This document shows positions 24,399 to 33,628 of a stretch of DNA of 56,895 nucleotides, piece by piece; the first letter of the stretch is position 1, and the number at the start of each line of letters is the position of its first letter. Below the pieces are notes generated by a model. That model did no database searches. It worked only from the letters and a program-made list of their open reading frames with translations, and was not told the origin of the DNA. Source of the stretch: Lapidilactobacillus mulanensis (lineage in GTDB: Bacteria > Bacillota > Bacilli > Lactobacillales > Lactobacillaceae); NCBI RefSeq assembly GCF_003946215.1, contig NZ_RHOW01000014.1, positions 1 to 56,895 of the forward strand, given 5' to 3'. The position numbers were made by a program, and so were the translations under genes.

Positions 24399-25724
24399 TT
24401 ATTTCACCTCCGACTTATCCGCAAGCCAATCTTGATAATCCCGCCACTTACCACCAATTTGAACGTAATAAGTTGGTTTGAGATCGATAATATCTGTTGA
24501 CTCTGTATCTGGGACCCACCGATAACCAACAATGATATCTTGAATCTTATCCGTGGCGTAACCGGCGTTTTTCAGAGTGTCGAGCACCGACTGTGTTGAT
24601 GGCAAAGCTACACGACTAGTCGTCGCTGGAATTGGGACTTGCAGAATTCGACTAGAAAAATCAACTTGACTGCCTGTATTCGTGTAACTGACCTTGAACG
24701 CACCGAAGTCACTCTGTTGAAAAATTGGAAATCCTTCGACATAACTTCGGAATGACACGGTGTTATTATCAGTATCTGCGTCAAAAAAACGCACATCAGT
24801 TAAGGGGTTATCAACTTCACTGATCGCTTTGAAACTTTGCTCCAACAAAGCTTGCAAACTTGCAGGCACATCACTCTGCGTGTTATCCGTATATTTCAAC
24901 TGATCGGTTGAGTGGTCGACGAGCAATTGGTAATCGTTATAATTACCCGCATAATACGTTGTCTCGTTGCCGGACTCACGCGTATCGACCGTCGAGTTGG
25001 CGCTATCGCTTAACAACGCCGAAATATAAGTATTCTCATTGCGGCGCGTGATCAAGTAACTATATGGCCGCAACGACAGACCCTCAGGATAAAAAGTGCG
25101 CACCTGACCTTGGACGCTCCGCAAAGCGACCTTGGCCGAATAATCAGCCGCTCTTAACAGACTTAATATCTTGCTGACTTTAGCATCGGTCACTCGGCTT
25201 TGCCATATTTTTTTGGTCTGATCATTTACGAAAAAGACTTTATCAATATCGCCCTCAGTTGAGAAAATAACTCGCGTGAATGAACGATCACGAATTGCAT
25301 TCTTCAGCGCCTTCTGCGCTTCGACTTTACCAAATAATTGAAGTGAAATTTGATCTGGATTAACAAGCTGAACCGTGTTTGATTGAGAGATCAGCTCATC
25401 ATACTTGCTCGTGCTGGCATGCGCGGTCCAAATTTTCCACGTTTTCATGGTATCGCGTAATTCTGAAACGAGACTTTCTTTATGGTTGTAGATCAAATGA
25501 TGTTGCGACTTGCTATCAACCGAAATAATCTCTGTGGGCAGATAAACCTGTGCCAAATTTTGCTCATTGGTATCACTACTCGTGACGTCGCGCTTAGTCG
25601 TTGTCTGTGTGTCCGTACGTTTCTCATAACGCTGATTATTCGTCCAAATCAAATAACTTAACACCAAACTGATGAGGACCACAATAATCAAACTAATCCG
25701 CACCAATATATTAGTTTTCCTCAT
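24399..25724 (-). CDS. walH: WalK-regulatory protein WalH (YycH)
   Basis: The 441-residue protein has an N-terminal membrane helix (about 8-28) and a large extracytoplasmic YycH domain containing S-L-R-P-Y-S-Y-L-I and ending G-K-W-R-D-Y-Q. It works with WalI to modulate WalK. ATG 25724 lies inside the end of walK (14-base overlap) and has GGAGG eight bases upstream; a longer frame extending to 25829 is not likely to be used. Confidence 0.9.
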   Translation of the reverse strand: MRKTNILVRISLIIVVLISLVLSYLIWTNNQRYEKRTDTQTTTKRDVTSSDTNEQNLAQVYLPTEIISVDSKSQHHLIYNHKESLVSELRDTMKTWKIWTAHASTSKYDELISQSNTVQLVNPDQISLQLFGKVEAQKALKNAIRDRSFTRVIFSTEGDIDKVFFVNDQTKKIWQSRVTDAKVSKILSLLRAADYSAKVALRSVQGQVRTFYPEGLSLRPYSYLITRRNENTYISALLSDSANSTVDTRESGNETTYYAGNYNDYQLLVDHSTDQLKYTDNTQSDVPASLQALLEQSFKAISEVDNPLTDVRFFDADTDNNTVSFRSYVEGFPIFQQSDFGAFKVSYTNTGSQVDFSSRILQVPIPATTSRVALPSTQSVLDTLKNAGYATDKIQDIIVGYRWVPDTESTDIIDLKPTYYVQIGGKWRDYQDWLADKSEVK

Positions 25725-27600
25725 TCCATTCGCCTCCGTCTTCATAAGGTTGATATGGCAGAGAAATATAAAATGTAGAACCGCGACCCTCGGCACTGTC
25801 GACCCAAATTCGGCCATGATGAGCTGCAACGACTTCTTTCGAAATCGCCAAGCCTAATCCAGTACCGCCTTGCTTGCGAGAACGCGCCTTATCCACACGA
25901 TAAAAACGATCGAAGACTTTGGAGATATCTTTACGCGGAATACCCAAACCTTGATCACTGATACTAACGACTAAATTATTATGACTTTCCATTAATCTCG
26001 TCGTTATAACGCCACCATCTGGTGAATACTTGATCGCATTATTCATTATGTTATCGATAACCTGCATCATTTTATCCGTATCGATTTCAACCCAGAGATC
26101 ACGTTTGGTAAATTCGCGTTTAATTCGATATTTTTTCTTCTTAGGATCTGACTGTTCCGTTTTGATCATCATATCAAATCGATTTAAGATGTAGCTGAAG
26201 AATTCATTGAAGTTGACATACTCCAATTCCATCTTGGCCGTTCCTTGATCCAACCGCGATAATGACAGTAGCTCATTGATCATCCGGATCATCCGATCGG
26301 TTTCTTCTTGAGTCACGTTTAGAAATTGTGGTGCCAACTTTTCATCTTTCCAAGCCCCATCGGTCAGCGCTTCAATGTAGCTACGAACACTCGTCAATGG
26401 CGTTCTCAATTCATGCGAAACATTCGAAACAAACTCACGCCGTTCACGTTCATTCTTCTCTTGTTCAGTCACATCGTGTAAGACGCAAACGATCCCGCTA
26501 ATAAATCCAGTTTCACGTTGGATAAGAGAAAAATCGACGTGCAAAATCAGATGACGTGCGTGTTCTGAACTGACCGGATCGTCATCTTCATTTTGTGCAT
26601 CCGGCTCGATCACCATGTCATGTTTATTTTCCAATAGATCACGCAATGAGTATTCTTTTTCAATGCCTAAAACGGTCAAAATTGATTCGCCGATCGTCTC
26701 GTCGCTGGTTGCATCCAAGAAAGTCTGCGCCGCTTCATTGACAATTGTGACATTGCCTCGCCGATCTGTCGCTATAACGCCGTCGGTCATGTGACTCAAA
26801 ACCGAATCCAAGCGCCGACGTTCGGCATCAGAAACTTCTTGAGCCTCTTCAACACGGATCGATAAGTTATTAACGGCAAAAGCAAGCTGGCCTAATTCAT
26901 CGTGTCCATAAATTCGAACCTGCCCAGAATAATCACCATCAGCAATCCGGATCGCTTGCTTTTTCATTTCGTCGATCGGTTGGGTGATCGCACGCGCAAT
27001 AAAAATAGCGATAATCATTCCTAATAACCCGGCCACCAAAGAGGCAGTCAAGAAAATCACCGTGACTTGATTAATGTTTCGATAAACCGAATCCATGCTC
27101 GCGCGGACGTAAATAGCACCGACTACTTGATTAGCATCGGTGCTCTGATTAGTTAAAGGCGTGATTGAGGTATAAAAACTACCATCACTCGTTGAAGTGA
27201 TCTCCGTTTTTTTGCGATTAGCATAAATCACGTTTTTAATATCTGATTTAGGTGTACGCTGGCCGATACTAGCCTGATCGTTAGCATTACTCGTGCCACG
27301 AACAACGCCCTTGTTGTCGACAACCAGCACTTCGGAAATCGATGAATTGTCGATATCGGCAACAATATTTTTAACATTCCGATTAGCAGTTTCGGTATCT
27401 TCATCCGAAAGTTCAGTCGACAACTGCGTCGAAATATACGGCTGGATCGTCACCAAATTTTCGAAATTAGTAATATTCTGTTGCTCCAACTGCTTCACAA
27501 AATAAGCCCCAATAATTTCAATGGTGACTAATAAAAGCAGCACGAAAACAATCGCAATTTTAAAATGTATGGATTGAAATGGTTTGATTTTACCGTTCAT
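25711..27600 (-). CDS. walK: Sensor histidine kinase WalK (YycG)
   Basis: The essential cell-wall homeostasis sensor has 629 residues: TM1 (15-35), extracytoplasmic PAS-like domain (36-178), TM2 (179-203), HAMP (204-256), PAS (about 262-380), HisKA with His396 in S-H-E-L-R-T-P-L, and a HATPase domain. His270, Asp273, His375 and Glu379 match the positions of the zinc site described in the S. aureus WalK cytoplasmic PAS domain. The ATG lacks its own Shine-Dalgarno and directly follows the TGA of a nine-codon leader frame. A 358-base spacer separates it from walR. Confidence 0.96.
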   Translation of the reverse strand: MNGKIKPFQSIHFKIAIVFVLLLLVTIEIIGAYFVKQLEQQNITNFENLVTIQPYISTQLSTELSDEDTETANRNVKNIVADIDNSSISEVLVVDNKGVVRGTSNANDQASIGQRTPKSDIKNVIYANRKKTEITSTSDGSFYTSITPLTNQSTDANQVVGAIYVRASMDSVYRNINQVTVIFLTASLVAGLLGMIIAIFIARAITQPIDEMKKQAIRIADGDYSGQVRIYGHDELGQLAFAVNNLSIRVEEAQEVSDAERRRLDSVLSHMTDGVIATDRRGNVTIVNEAAQTFLDATSDETIGESILTVLGIEKEYSLRDLLENKHDMVIEPDAQNEDDDPVSSEHARHLILHVDFSLIQRETGFISGIVCVLHDVTEQEKNERERREFVSNVSHELRTPLTSVRSYIEALTDGAWKDEKLAPQFLNVTQEETDRMIRMINELLSLSRLDQGTAKMELEYVNFNEFFSYILNRFDMMIKTEQSDPKKKKYRIKREFTKRDLWVEIDTDKMMQVIDNIMNNAIKYSPDGGVITTRLMESHNNLVVSISDQGLGIPRKDISKVFDRFYRVDKARSRKQGGTGLGLAISKEVVAAHHGRIWVDSAEGRGSTFYISLPYQPYEDGGEWNEEN

Positions 27601-27630
27601 TCAGGATGCCACGCCAAAAACAGCGCACAT
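27601..27630 (-). CDS. Candidate nine-residue leader peptide abutting walK
   Basis: ATG at 27630 is preceded by GAAGGAAG and opens M-C-A-V-F-G-V-A-S, then TGA immediately followed by the walK ATG (TGAATG), in the same frame. Since walK has no Shine-Dalgarno of its own, this short frame could load ribosomes and couple translation. It is alternatively a decayed N-terminal extension. Confidence 0.4.
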   Translation of the reverse strand: MCAVFGVAS

Positions 27631-27654
27631 TCACTTCCTTCGGATAAGTTGTGA

Positions 27655-27752
27655 GAAGGGACGGTTGAAATCAGTGGCTAAGTCGCGAATAACTAAAATC
27701 TTGGTCTTAAGATTTAAGTTATTTGCACTTAGACACTGATTTCAGTCCCTTC
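27655..27752. repeat. Dispersed ~100-bp palindromic element, copy 1
   Basis: Outer arms GAAGGGA/TCCCTTC, then TGAAATCAGTG/CACTGATTTCA-type pairing, inner AAATCTT/AAGATTT with a six-base loop. The whole segment would fold into one long hairpin. It is closely similar to 31950-32045, and the similarity extends beyond the arms on both sides (to about 27645 and 27783). No coding capacity. Confidence 0.85.
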
Positions 27753-27807
27753 GAACACGATTATGTTGTGAGTAAGCCATGGGTTTAAACTTGTGAGCCC
27801 CCATAAT

Positions 27808-27906
27808 TAAAAAAAGAGACTAAAACGGTCACGAGACAATTGGCAAAATAAACGCATTCTCCAAATACGCCACCTGTCCAGATTACCCTCAGCTTGCCCG
27901 TTTTAG
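27808..27906 (-). terminator. Terminator-like hairpin in the walR-walK spacer
   Basis: On the minus strand CTAAAACGG (27898-27906) pairs with CCGTTTTAG (27820-27828) across about 69 bases that hold at least one smaller hairpin, and is followed by TCTCTTTTTTT. This looks like an intrinsic terminator with a large structured loop placed between walR and walK. Its efficiency and any regulatory switch cannot be judged by eye. Confidence 0.55.
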
Positions 27907-27958
27907 CCCCATTATTATGAGCTAATCATTTTTAATTACACGATACTTATTGATCACT

Positions 27959-28666
27959 TTAGTCATTATCGGGGTTCTTCAAAAAGTAACCAACACCACG
28001 ACGTGTGACGATCCATTTAGGATAGCTTGGATCGTCCTCGATTTTTTCACGTAAACGTCTGACGGTCACGTCAACCGTACGCACATCGCCAAAATAATCA
28101 TAGCCCCAAACTGTCTGCAATAAATGTTCGCGGGTCATAACTTGACCGAGATGTTTCGCCAAATAATGCAGCAATTCAAATTCACGATGAGTCAGATCAA
28201 TTTTTTCGCCACGCTTAGCAACATCGTAAGCCTCAGGATAAATTGTCAAATCACCCACGTCAATTTCATGATGTGAGCTTTCATCTGCATCCGCAACCGC
28301 CGTCGCTTGTCGACGCAAGTTTGCCTTGACCCGCGCAACTAATTCACGGTTCGAAAATGGCTTGGTAACATAATCATCTGCGCCTAATTCCAAACCGATC
28401 ACTTTATCGATCTCGGAATCCTTCGCAGTTACCATAATAATTGGCATATCGTGGGTCTTACGTACTTCGCGTGCAACTTCTAAACCATCGATTTTAGGCA
28501 ACATTAAATCTAAAATAATTAAATCAGGTTCGACTTCTTCAACTTTTTTGAGAGCCTCTTCGCCATCAAACGCTACAGAAACATCATAGCCTTCTTTTTC
28601 CAGCGAAAATTTTACAATGTCGGAAATAGGTTTCTCGTCATCAACAACTAAGATCTTCTTCGCCAT
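27959..28666 (-). CDS. walR: Response regulator WalR (YycF)
   Basis: The 235-residue OmpR-family regulator has a receiver domain with phosphoacceptor Asp53 in L-I-I-L-D-L-M-L-P and a winged-helix domain ending [11 protein letters not shown]. It controls autolysins and wall remodelling together with WalK. AAGGAGG precedes the ATG. The sequence [17 protein letters not shown] is diagnostic for YycF. Confidence 0.97.
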   Translation of the reverse strand: MAKKILVVDDEKPISDIVKFSLEKEGYDVSVAFDGEEALKKVEEVEPDLIILDLMLPKIDGLEVAREVRKTHDMPIIMVTAKDSEIDKVIGLELGADDYVTKPFSNRELVARVKANLRRQATAVADADESSHHEIDVGDLTIYPEAYDVAKRGEKIDLTHREFELLHYLAKHLGQVMTREHLLQTVWGYDYFGDVRTVDVTVRRLREKIEDDPSYPKWIVTRRGVGYFLKNPDND

Positions 28667-28698
28667 CTACATGGTTCCTCCTTAGAAACGCTACCTCT

Positions 28699-28727
28699 AT
28701 TATACTAACTTTCTGACCAAAGCACAA
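28699..28727 (-). promoter_or_regulatory. walR promoter
   Basis: Minus-strand -35 TTGTGC (28722-28727), 17-base spacer, perfect -10 TATAAT (28699-28704), about 33 bases before walR. Confidence 0.75.
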
Positions 28728-28772
28728 AGTTTCACCGTAACTCCCGAAATTCCCGCCCGTTTTAACCAACAT

Positions 28773-29885
28773 TTAATACGAAATAATACTGTAATTACTG
28801 TCCTCTGCGTAAATACTAAACGTCTGATCCGTCGTTGGGTTATCGAAAACAAAGCCCTGATTAGTCACGTTCAATTCATTTTGACGCGTCTCTTCATTGT
28901 CCAAGGTTTCCTGATCGAGACTTAATTCTGAACGTAGCTTATCCGAAACACGTTGCAGTTCACTTGTAGATGCGATTTGATATGATGAGTTGTCGATCGT
29001 CGCAGAAACGCCTTGGATATAGTCGCTCTTGATCGATTTACCAGCCGCACGATAATTTTGGAAAATGGTGATCATATCGTTGAACGTCAAATTCGTCTTC
29101 ATGTTGCTAGAAACAGAATCCAAAACTTCTTTGAAATTGGTCAACGTTCCTGTCGACATCGCCGATTTGATCACCGCCGTAATAATTTGGCGCTGACGCA
29201 TTTGGCGACCATAATCATTATTCGGATCATCATGCCGCATCCGCGCGTAGGACAAGGCCTCAGTGCCGTTCAAATGCTGCTGCCCTTTCGTGAAATTCGA
29301 ACCACTATAACTAAAATCAAATGGCACATCGACATCGACGCCACCAATAGCATCAACAACTTTTTGCAAACCACCCATATTGATCGTCAAATAATAATCG
29401 ATCGGTACGTTCAATAAACTACCGACAGTATCCAAAGCCATTTTAGAACCGCCATGCATATAAGCGGCGTTGATTTTTTCAACGGTAAATTCTTTCATGC
29501 CTTTGATTTGAGCCATCGTATCCCGCGGCACACTGGTCAGAACGACTTTTTTCGTCGTCGGATTGACCGTGACCACGATCATCGTATCAGAATTCCCCTG
29601 GTAAGTCCGGCCAAGTGCACCGGTATCAACGCCCAATAGCAGAATAGAAAATGGTTCCTTGTTTTTGAAAACCGCCGCTGACTGAATCGAACCCGCCGAT
29701 TGATAAGTCGAATCCAACGCTGACTTAGTTTGTCCATAAAGACGTAGCGCATAAGCACCCACAACAAAGAGCACCGCAAATAACCCAATCAAAAAAATCC
29801 GGCCGGCTGAATGGCGCGGTTCCTTTTCGATGGTGACTGCCATTAATTCATTACGTCTGAGCTTACGTTGTTTTTGCCGTTCCAT
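28773..29885 (-). CDS. LytR-CpsA-Psr (LCP) family wall-polymer ligase
   Basis: The 370-residue membrane protein has one N-terminal helix (about 29-48) and an extracytoplasmic LCP domain (about 78-230) with the conserved D-T, R-x-D-T-M (here V-P-R-D-T-M-A) and R-x-R-H-D-D-P-N-N-D-Y-G-R-Q-M-R-Q-R motif. LCP enzymes attach teichoic acids or capsular polymers to peptidoglycan from lipid-linked precursors. GGAG lies eight bases before the ATG. A separate promoter for walR follows, so it is probably its own unit. Confidence 0.93.
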   Translation of the reverse strand: MERQKQRKLRRNELMAVTIEKEPRHSAGRIFLIGLFAVLFVVGAYALRLYGQTKSALDSTYQSAGSIQSAAVFKNKEPFSILLLGVDTGALGRTYQGNSDTMIVVTVNPTTKKVVLTSVPRDTMAQIKGMKEFTVEKINAAYMHGGSKMALDTVGSLLNVPIDYYLTINMGGLQKVVDAIGGVDVDVPFDFSYSGSNFTKGQQHLNGTEALSYARMRHDDPNNDYGRQMRQRQIITAVIKSAMSTGTLTNFKEVLDSVSSNMKTNLTFNDMITIFQNYRAAGKSIKSDYIQGVSATIDNSSYQIASTSELQRVSDKLRSELSLDQETLDNEETRQNELNVTNQGFVFDNPTTDQTFSIYAEDSNYSIISY

Positions 29886-30132
29886 TATATCGACTCCATT
29901 CGGTTCTAACTATAATTACACAATCGACCGCTTATTTCTTTAATTTAATGAAAATAGTAATCGGCTCTAGTAACTTTCAGCCTAATACACTTTTAGCGTG
30001 TCGTCATATTTCTCGCCTCAACTTATAAATCTTTTAAGCAAATTTGCGCGCGTAAGTTCCCGTCTACTACTGGTGTTATTCAAGATAAAGCGATAATATT
30101 AAAGCATATCATATAGAATAAGGAGCCCAATA

Positions 30133-31938
30133 ATGACTGACGTTAAAACATTACCAACTCGCACTGAGGTCCCTGAAAAACTCACGTGGAATCTGGAACT
30201 GATCTATCCCACAGAGCAAGATTGGGAGACCGACTTCCAACAAGTTAAGCAACTCGCAACCCAAATCCAAACTTTCAAAAATAAAATTGGCGACTCAGCT
30301 GCACAACTGCTGCAAGCCTTAGATCAAGCTCACGCGATTTTTCGTAAATTAGAGAAAACCTATGTTTACGCCTCGATGAAGAGCGACCAAGATACTAATA
30401 ATAATCATTTCCAAGGCTTGAATTCACGCGTTAGTTCTTTAGTGGCGAATGTTTCGGCTGACCTTGCTTTCGTCGAACCAGAAGTAATTGCCATCAGCGA
30501 TGAAAAACTAGCTCAATTCACTGCCGCTGAGCCTAAACTTCAGGACTATTCCCATTATTTAGAAAGTCTGCGTTTAACTAAAGATCACGTTTTAAGCGCT
30601 GAATCCGAAGCATTGCTCAATGGTGCCGAAGAAGTTTTCGAATCATCTAGCTTAACCTTCGGCGTTTTGACTAACTCCGATTTAGAATTCCCTTACGTTG
30701 AAGATGAAAATGGCCAAACCGTACAATTATCAAATGGTCTTTACGGCGCTCTGATCGAATCAACTGACCGCGACGTTCGTGAAGATGCTTTTAAGGCATT
30801 ATATAGTGTTTACGATCAATTCCAAAACACTTTGGCTCAAACTTTATCCGGTGAAACCAAACGCCACAACTTTTTAGCTAAGGTTCATCATTATCCTAGT
30901 GCCCGCGCCGCTGCAATGGCCAAAGATAATATTCCCGAACAAGTTTATGATACCTTGACGAAGCAAGTCGACCAGCATCTACCGTTATTACACCGTTATG
31001 TCAATTTGCGTAAGAAGATCTTAGGTGTTGACGAGTTACACATGTACGACATGTATGTGCCACTAACCGGCGAACCACCTTTGAATTTCACCTTTGATGA
31101 AGCCAAAGCCGAGGCTAAAAAAGCACTGGCAATTCTGGGCGACGATTATTTAAGCCACGTCGAAGAAATTTTTGACAACCGTTATATCGACGTTGTAGAG
31201 AACAAAGGCAAACGTAGCGGCGCTTATTCTGGTGGTGCCTACGACACGGCTCCTTACGAATTACTCAACTGGCAAGATAGCGTCAATAGTTTATACACCT
31301 TGGTTCACGAAACCGGCCACAGCGTTCACAGTTGGTATACGCGCCACAACCAACCTTACCAATATGGTGAATATCCAATTTTCTTAGCCGAGATTGCTTC
31401 AACAACTAATGAGAACTTATTAACAGAATATTTGTTAAAAACACAGACTGATCCGAAAGTCCGCGCTTATATCTTGAACTATTATTTAGACGGCTTCAAA
31501 GGCACCGTTTATCGTCAGACTCAGTTTTCCGAATTCGAACACTTTATTCATACTGCAGATGCTGAAGGGCAACCTTTAACCGCCGAATCTTTAAGTGATC
31601 ACTATGGTCGCCTGAACGCACGTTATTACGGCCCAGCCGTTGCGGAAGATCCAGAAATTGCGCTAGAATGGTCACGAATTCCCCACTTCTATTACAATTA
31701 CTATGTTTATCAGTACGCAACTGGTTTTGCGGCAGCTTCATCCTTATCACAATTGATTACCACAGATCAACCTAACGCGATCGAACATTATTTAGACTAC
31801 TTGAAATCAGGAAGCTCCGATTACGCCATTGAGATCATGAAGAAGGCCGGTGTCGACATGACCCAGCCTAATTACCTAGAGGCAGCTTTCAACGTCTTTG
31901 AGACACGTTTAAATGAGCTAGAGAGCCTGCTAAAATAA
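30133..31938 (+). CDS. pepF: Oligoendopeptidase F
   Basis: The 601-residue cytoplasmic zinc metallopeptidase of family M3B cleaves peptides of about 7-17 residues taken up by lactic acid bacteria. The zinc motif is in L-V-H-E-T-G-H-S-V-H-S-W, with the third ligand Glu in A-E-I-A-S-T-T-N-E. Length and the D-A-F-K-A-L-Y and Y-S-G-G-A-Y-D segments are typical. AAGGAG precedes the ATG. It is the only plus-strand gene between about 20 and 50 kb and is divergent from the LCP gene; the 247-base gap between them has no other feature I can defend. Confidence 0.96.
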   Translation: MTDVKTLPTRTEVPEKLTWNLELIYPTEQDWETDFQQVKQLATQIQTFKNKIGDSAAQLLQALDQAHAIFRKLEKTYVYASMKSDQDTNNNHFQGLNSRVSSLVANVSADLAFVEPEVIAISDEKLAQFTAAEPKLQDYSHYLESLRLTKDHVLSAESEALLNGAEEVFESSSLTFGVLTNSDLEFPYVEDENGQTVQLSNGLYGALIESTDRDVREDAFKALYSVYDQFQNTLAQTLSGETKRHNFLAKVHHYPSARAAAMAKDNIPEQVYDTLTKQVDQHLPLLHRYVNLRKKILGVDELHMYDMYVPLTGEPPLNFTFDEAKAEAKKALAILGDDYLSHVEEIFDNRYIDVVENKGKRSGAYSGGAYDTAPYELLNWQDSVNSLYTLVHETGHSVHSWYTRHNQPYQYGEYPIFLAEIASTTNENLLTEYLLKTQTDPKVRAYILNYYLDGFKGTVYRQTQFSEFEHFIHTADAEGQPLTAESLSDHYGRLNARYYGPAVAEDPEIALEWSRIPHFYYNYYVYQYATGFAAASSLSQLITTDQPNAIEHYLDYLKSGSSDYAIEIMKKAGVDMTQPNYLEAAFNVFETRLNELESLLK

Positions 31939-31949
31939 AAGCTGCGAAG

Positions 31950-32045
31950 AAAGATGCTTTGAAATCAGTGGCTAAATCGACAATAGCTCAAATCTTGGTT
32001 TTAAGATTTAAGTTATTGTCATTTAGACATTGATTTTAATCTTTT
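31950..32045. repeat. Dispersed ~100-bp palindromic element, copy 2
   Basis: Shares TTGAAATCAGTGGCTAA, AAATCTTGG and TTAAGATTTAAGTTATT with the copy in the walR-walK spacer and keeps the hairpin fold (AAAGAT/ATCTTT outer arms, AAATCTT/AAGATTT inner arms). It begins 12 bases after the pepF stop codon. Confidence 0.85.
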
Positions 32046-32104
32046 GTAGCGCGATTAAGCTGCGAGTCAACATGGTTTGATATCAGCAGCCAAGACATTA
32101 TAGC

Positions 32105-32139
32105 AAAAGAGGTCCGTTCATAATGAACGGACCTCTTTG
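32105..32139. terminator. Bidirectional terminator between pepF and the metal transporter
   Basis: AAAGAGGTCCGTTCA and TGAACGGACCTCTTT form a perfect 15-bp stem with a two-base loop region. Confidence 0.92.
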
Positions 32140-32144
32140 TGTGC

Positions 32145-32933
32145 TCATGCTTTTTTTCTGAATAATAAGGCGCCTAGATAAAAGACAACTTCAATCAACG
32201 CAATGAAAAATGTTGCCGGCCAATTGGTGATATATGCCAACCAGAGCCCCAGCCAGACACCGATCAAGGCGGTACCCACTGAAATCGTTAGGAGTTGGCG
32301 AATATTATGTCCCAGCGTCTTTGCTGTTGCCGCGGGAATTGTCATTAAGATAAAGACTAACATTGACCCCACGATTTGGGCACCGACGCTCACACTGACT
32401 GCCAATAAAATCAAAAAAACTAAACTCACGATGTTGGCGGAAACCCCATTTGCACGAGCACCGACCGGATCAAACGAATCGAATAACAGTGGCCGAAAAA
32501 TCAACCAGACTGTCACTAAAACAACGAGTGAGAGAATCACTAACTGCCACACACCATTTAAACTGATCCCAACAATGCTACCAAATAAAATTTGAGTGGC
32601 ATAACTCGAGCTTTGATTCGCCAAAGCTAGAAATAAAATCCCCGAACCGATAAATAACGAAGACACCGCACTGATCGTTGATTCACGACGTGCTTTTTCA
32701 ACTGAGAGTCCACTGATCAGTCCGCTACTCGCTAACGTAAACAATAGCATCCCGATCAGCGGCGAAATCCCCATGAAGGCACCAAAAGCAGCACCAGCAA
32801 AGCCAATTTCAGATAACATATGAGTCAGAAAGGAAAGTTGCCGAGCAACGACAAATACCCCAATAATTCCACAAGTTAAAGCAATAAACGTACTCGCGAT
32901 AAACGCGTGACGCATGAAGTCAAAGGCAAACAT
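32145..32933 (-). CDS. Zn/Mn ABC transporter permease (ZnuB/MntC family)
   Basis: The 262-residue membrane protein of the ABC-3 family has about eight helices, with F-V-V-A-R-Q-L-S-F-L-T-H-M-L-S-E-I-G-F-A-G near the N terminus and G-A-Q-I-V-G-S-M-L-V-F near residue 185. It imports a divalent metal with the ATPase and binding protein encoded upstream. Adjacent to the ATPase stop with no gap, so probably translationally coupled. Confidence 0.93.
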   Translation of the reverse strand: MFAFDFMRHAFIASTFIALTCGIIGVFVVARQLSFLTHMLSEIGFAGAAFGAFMGISPLIGMLLFTLASSGLISGLSVEKARRESTISAVSSLFIGSGILFLALANQSSSYATQILFGSIVGISLNGVWQLVILSLVVLVTVWLIFRPLLFDSFDPVGARANGVSANIVSLVFLILLAVSVSVGAQIVGSMLVFILMTIPAATAKTLGHNIRQLLTISVGTALIGVWLGLWLAYITNWPATFFIALIEVVFYLGALLFRKKA

Positions 32934-33623
32934 TTACTCAGCTCCTTTCAAACTATCTGGATTAATTTGATCACTTGTACCCGTAGAAACTTTTTTATCC
33001 TGCAATAATAAATAACGATCGGTATATTTAATCGTCAATTCCAGATCATGACTGACAAAAAGCAATGCCATTTTCTTCTCGGTGACAATTCGATCGACCA
33101 ATGCCATGATCACCTGTTTAGCATCAACGTCCATACTAGCCGTGGATTCATCCATGATCAATAAATCTGGATCACCTAGTAAAGCTTGCGCTAAATACGC
33201 GCGTTGACGTTCACCACCGGATGCTAATGCCAAAGGCCGATGTTTGATCGCCATTAAATTTGTCTGCTCTAAAACATCATTCACGCGTTTTTTCTCAGCA
33301 TTATTCAGCCAGGGATGCCAATTTTTACCAATATTTAACGCGACAAAACTATTGATCGACAGCGGTGCGTCGGCGTCGATATTCCGAAACTGCGGTACAT
33401 AACCGACTTTGAGCGGGTGACCGTCAACATCTTGTAATGTGATCTGACCGGAAGTCGGCGAAAGTAAGCCAATGATCAACTTCACTAACGTCGACTTGCC
33501 GACCCCGTTATGACCGATCAGACTTACTTTCTCCCCCGCCTGAATTTCAAAATTTAAACGATCAAAAACATCTTTATTCCCAAAATGCATCGATAAATCT
33601 TTTACTGTAACAATTGTGGCCAT
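32934..33623 (-). CDS. Zn/Mn ABC transporter ATP-binding protein
   Basis: The 229-residue ATPase has Walker A G-H-N-G-V-G-K-S-T, signature A-S-G-G-E-R-Q-R, Walker B L-L-I-M-D-E-S-T-A and a following S-H-D switch histidine. The start ATG 33623 is chosen because AAAGGAG lies eight bases before it; the longer frame overlaps the binding-protein gene and lacks family similarity there. Confidence 0.94.
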   Translation of the reverse strand: MATIVTVKDLSMHFGNKDVFDRLNFEIQAGEKVSLIGHNGVGKSTLVKLIIGLLSPTSGQITLQDVDGHPLKVGYVPQFRNIDADAPLSINSFVALNIGKNWHPWLNNAEKKRVNDVLEQTNLMAIKHRPLALASGGERQRAYLAQALLGDPDLLIMDESTASMDVDAKQVIMALVDRIVTEKKMALLFVSHDLELTIKYTDRYLLLQDKKVSTGTSDQINPDSLKGAE

Positions 33624-33628
33624 GATCA

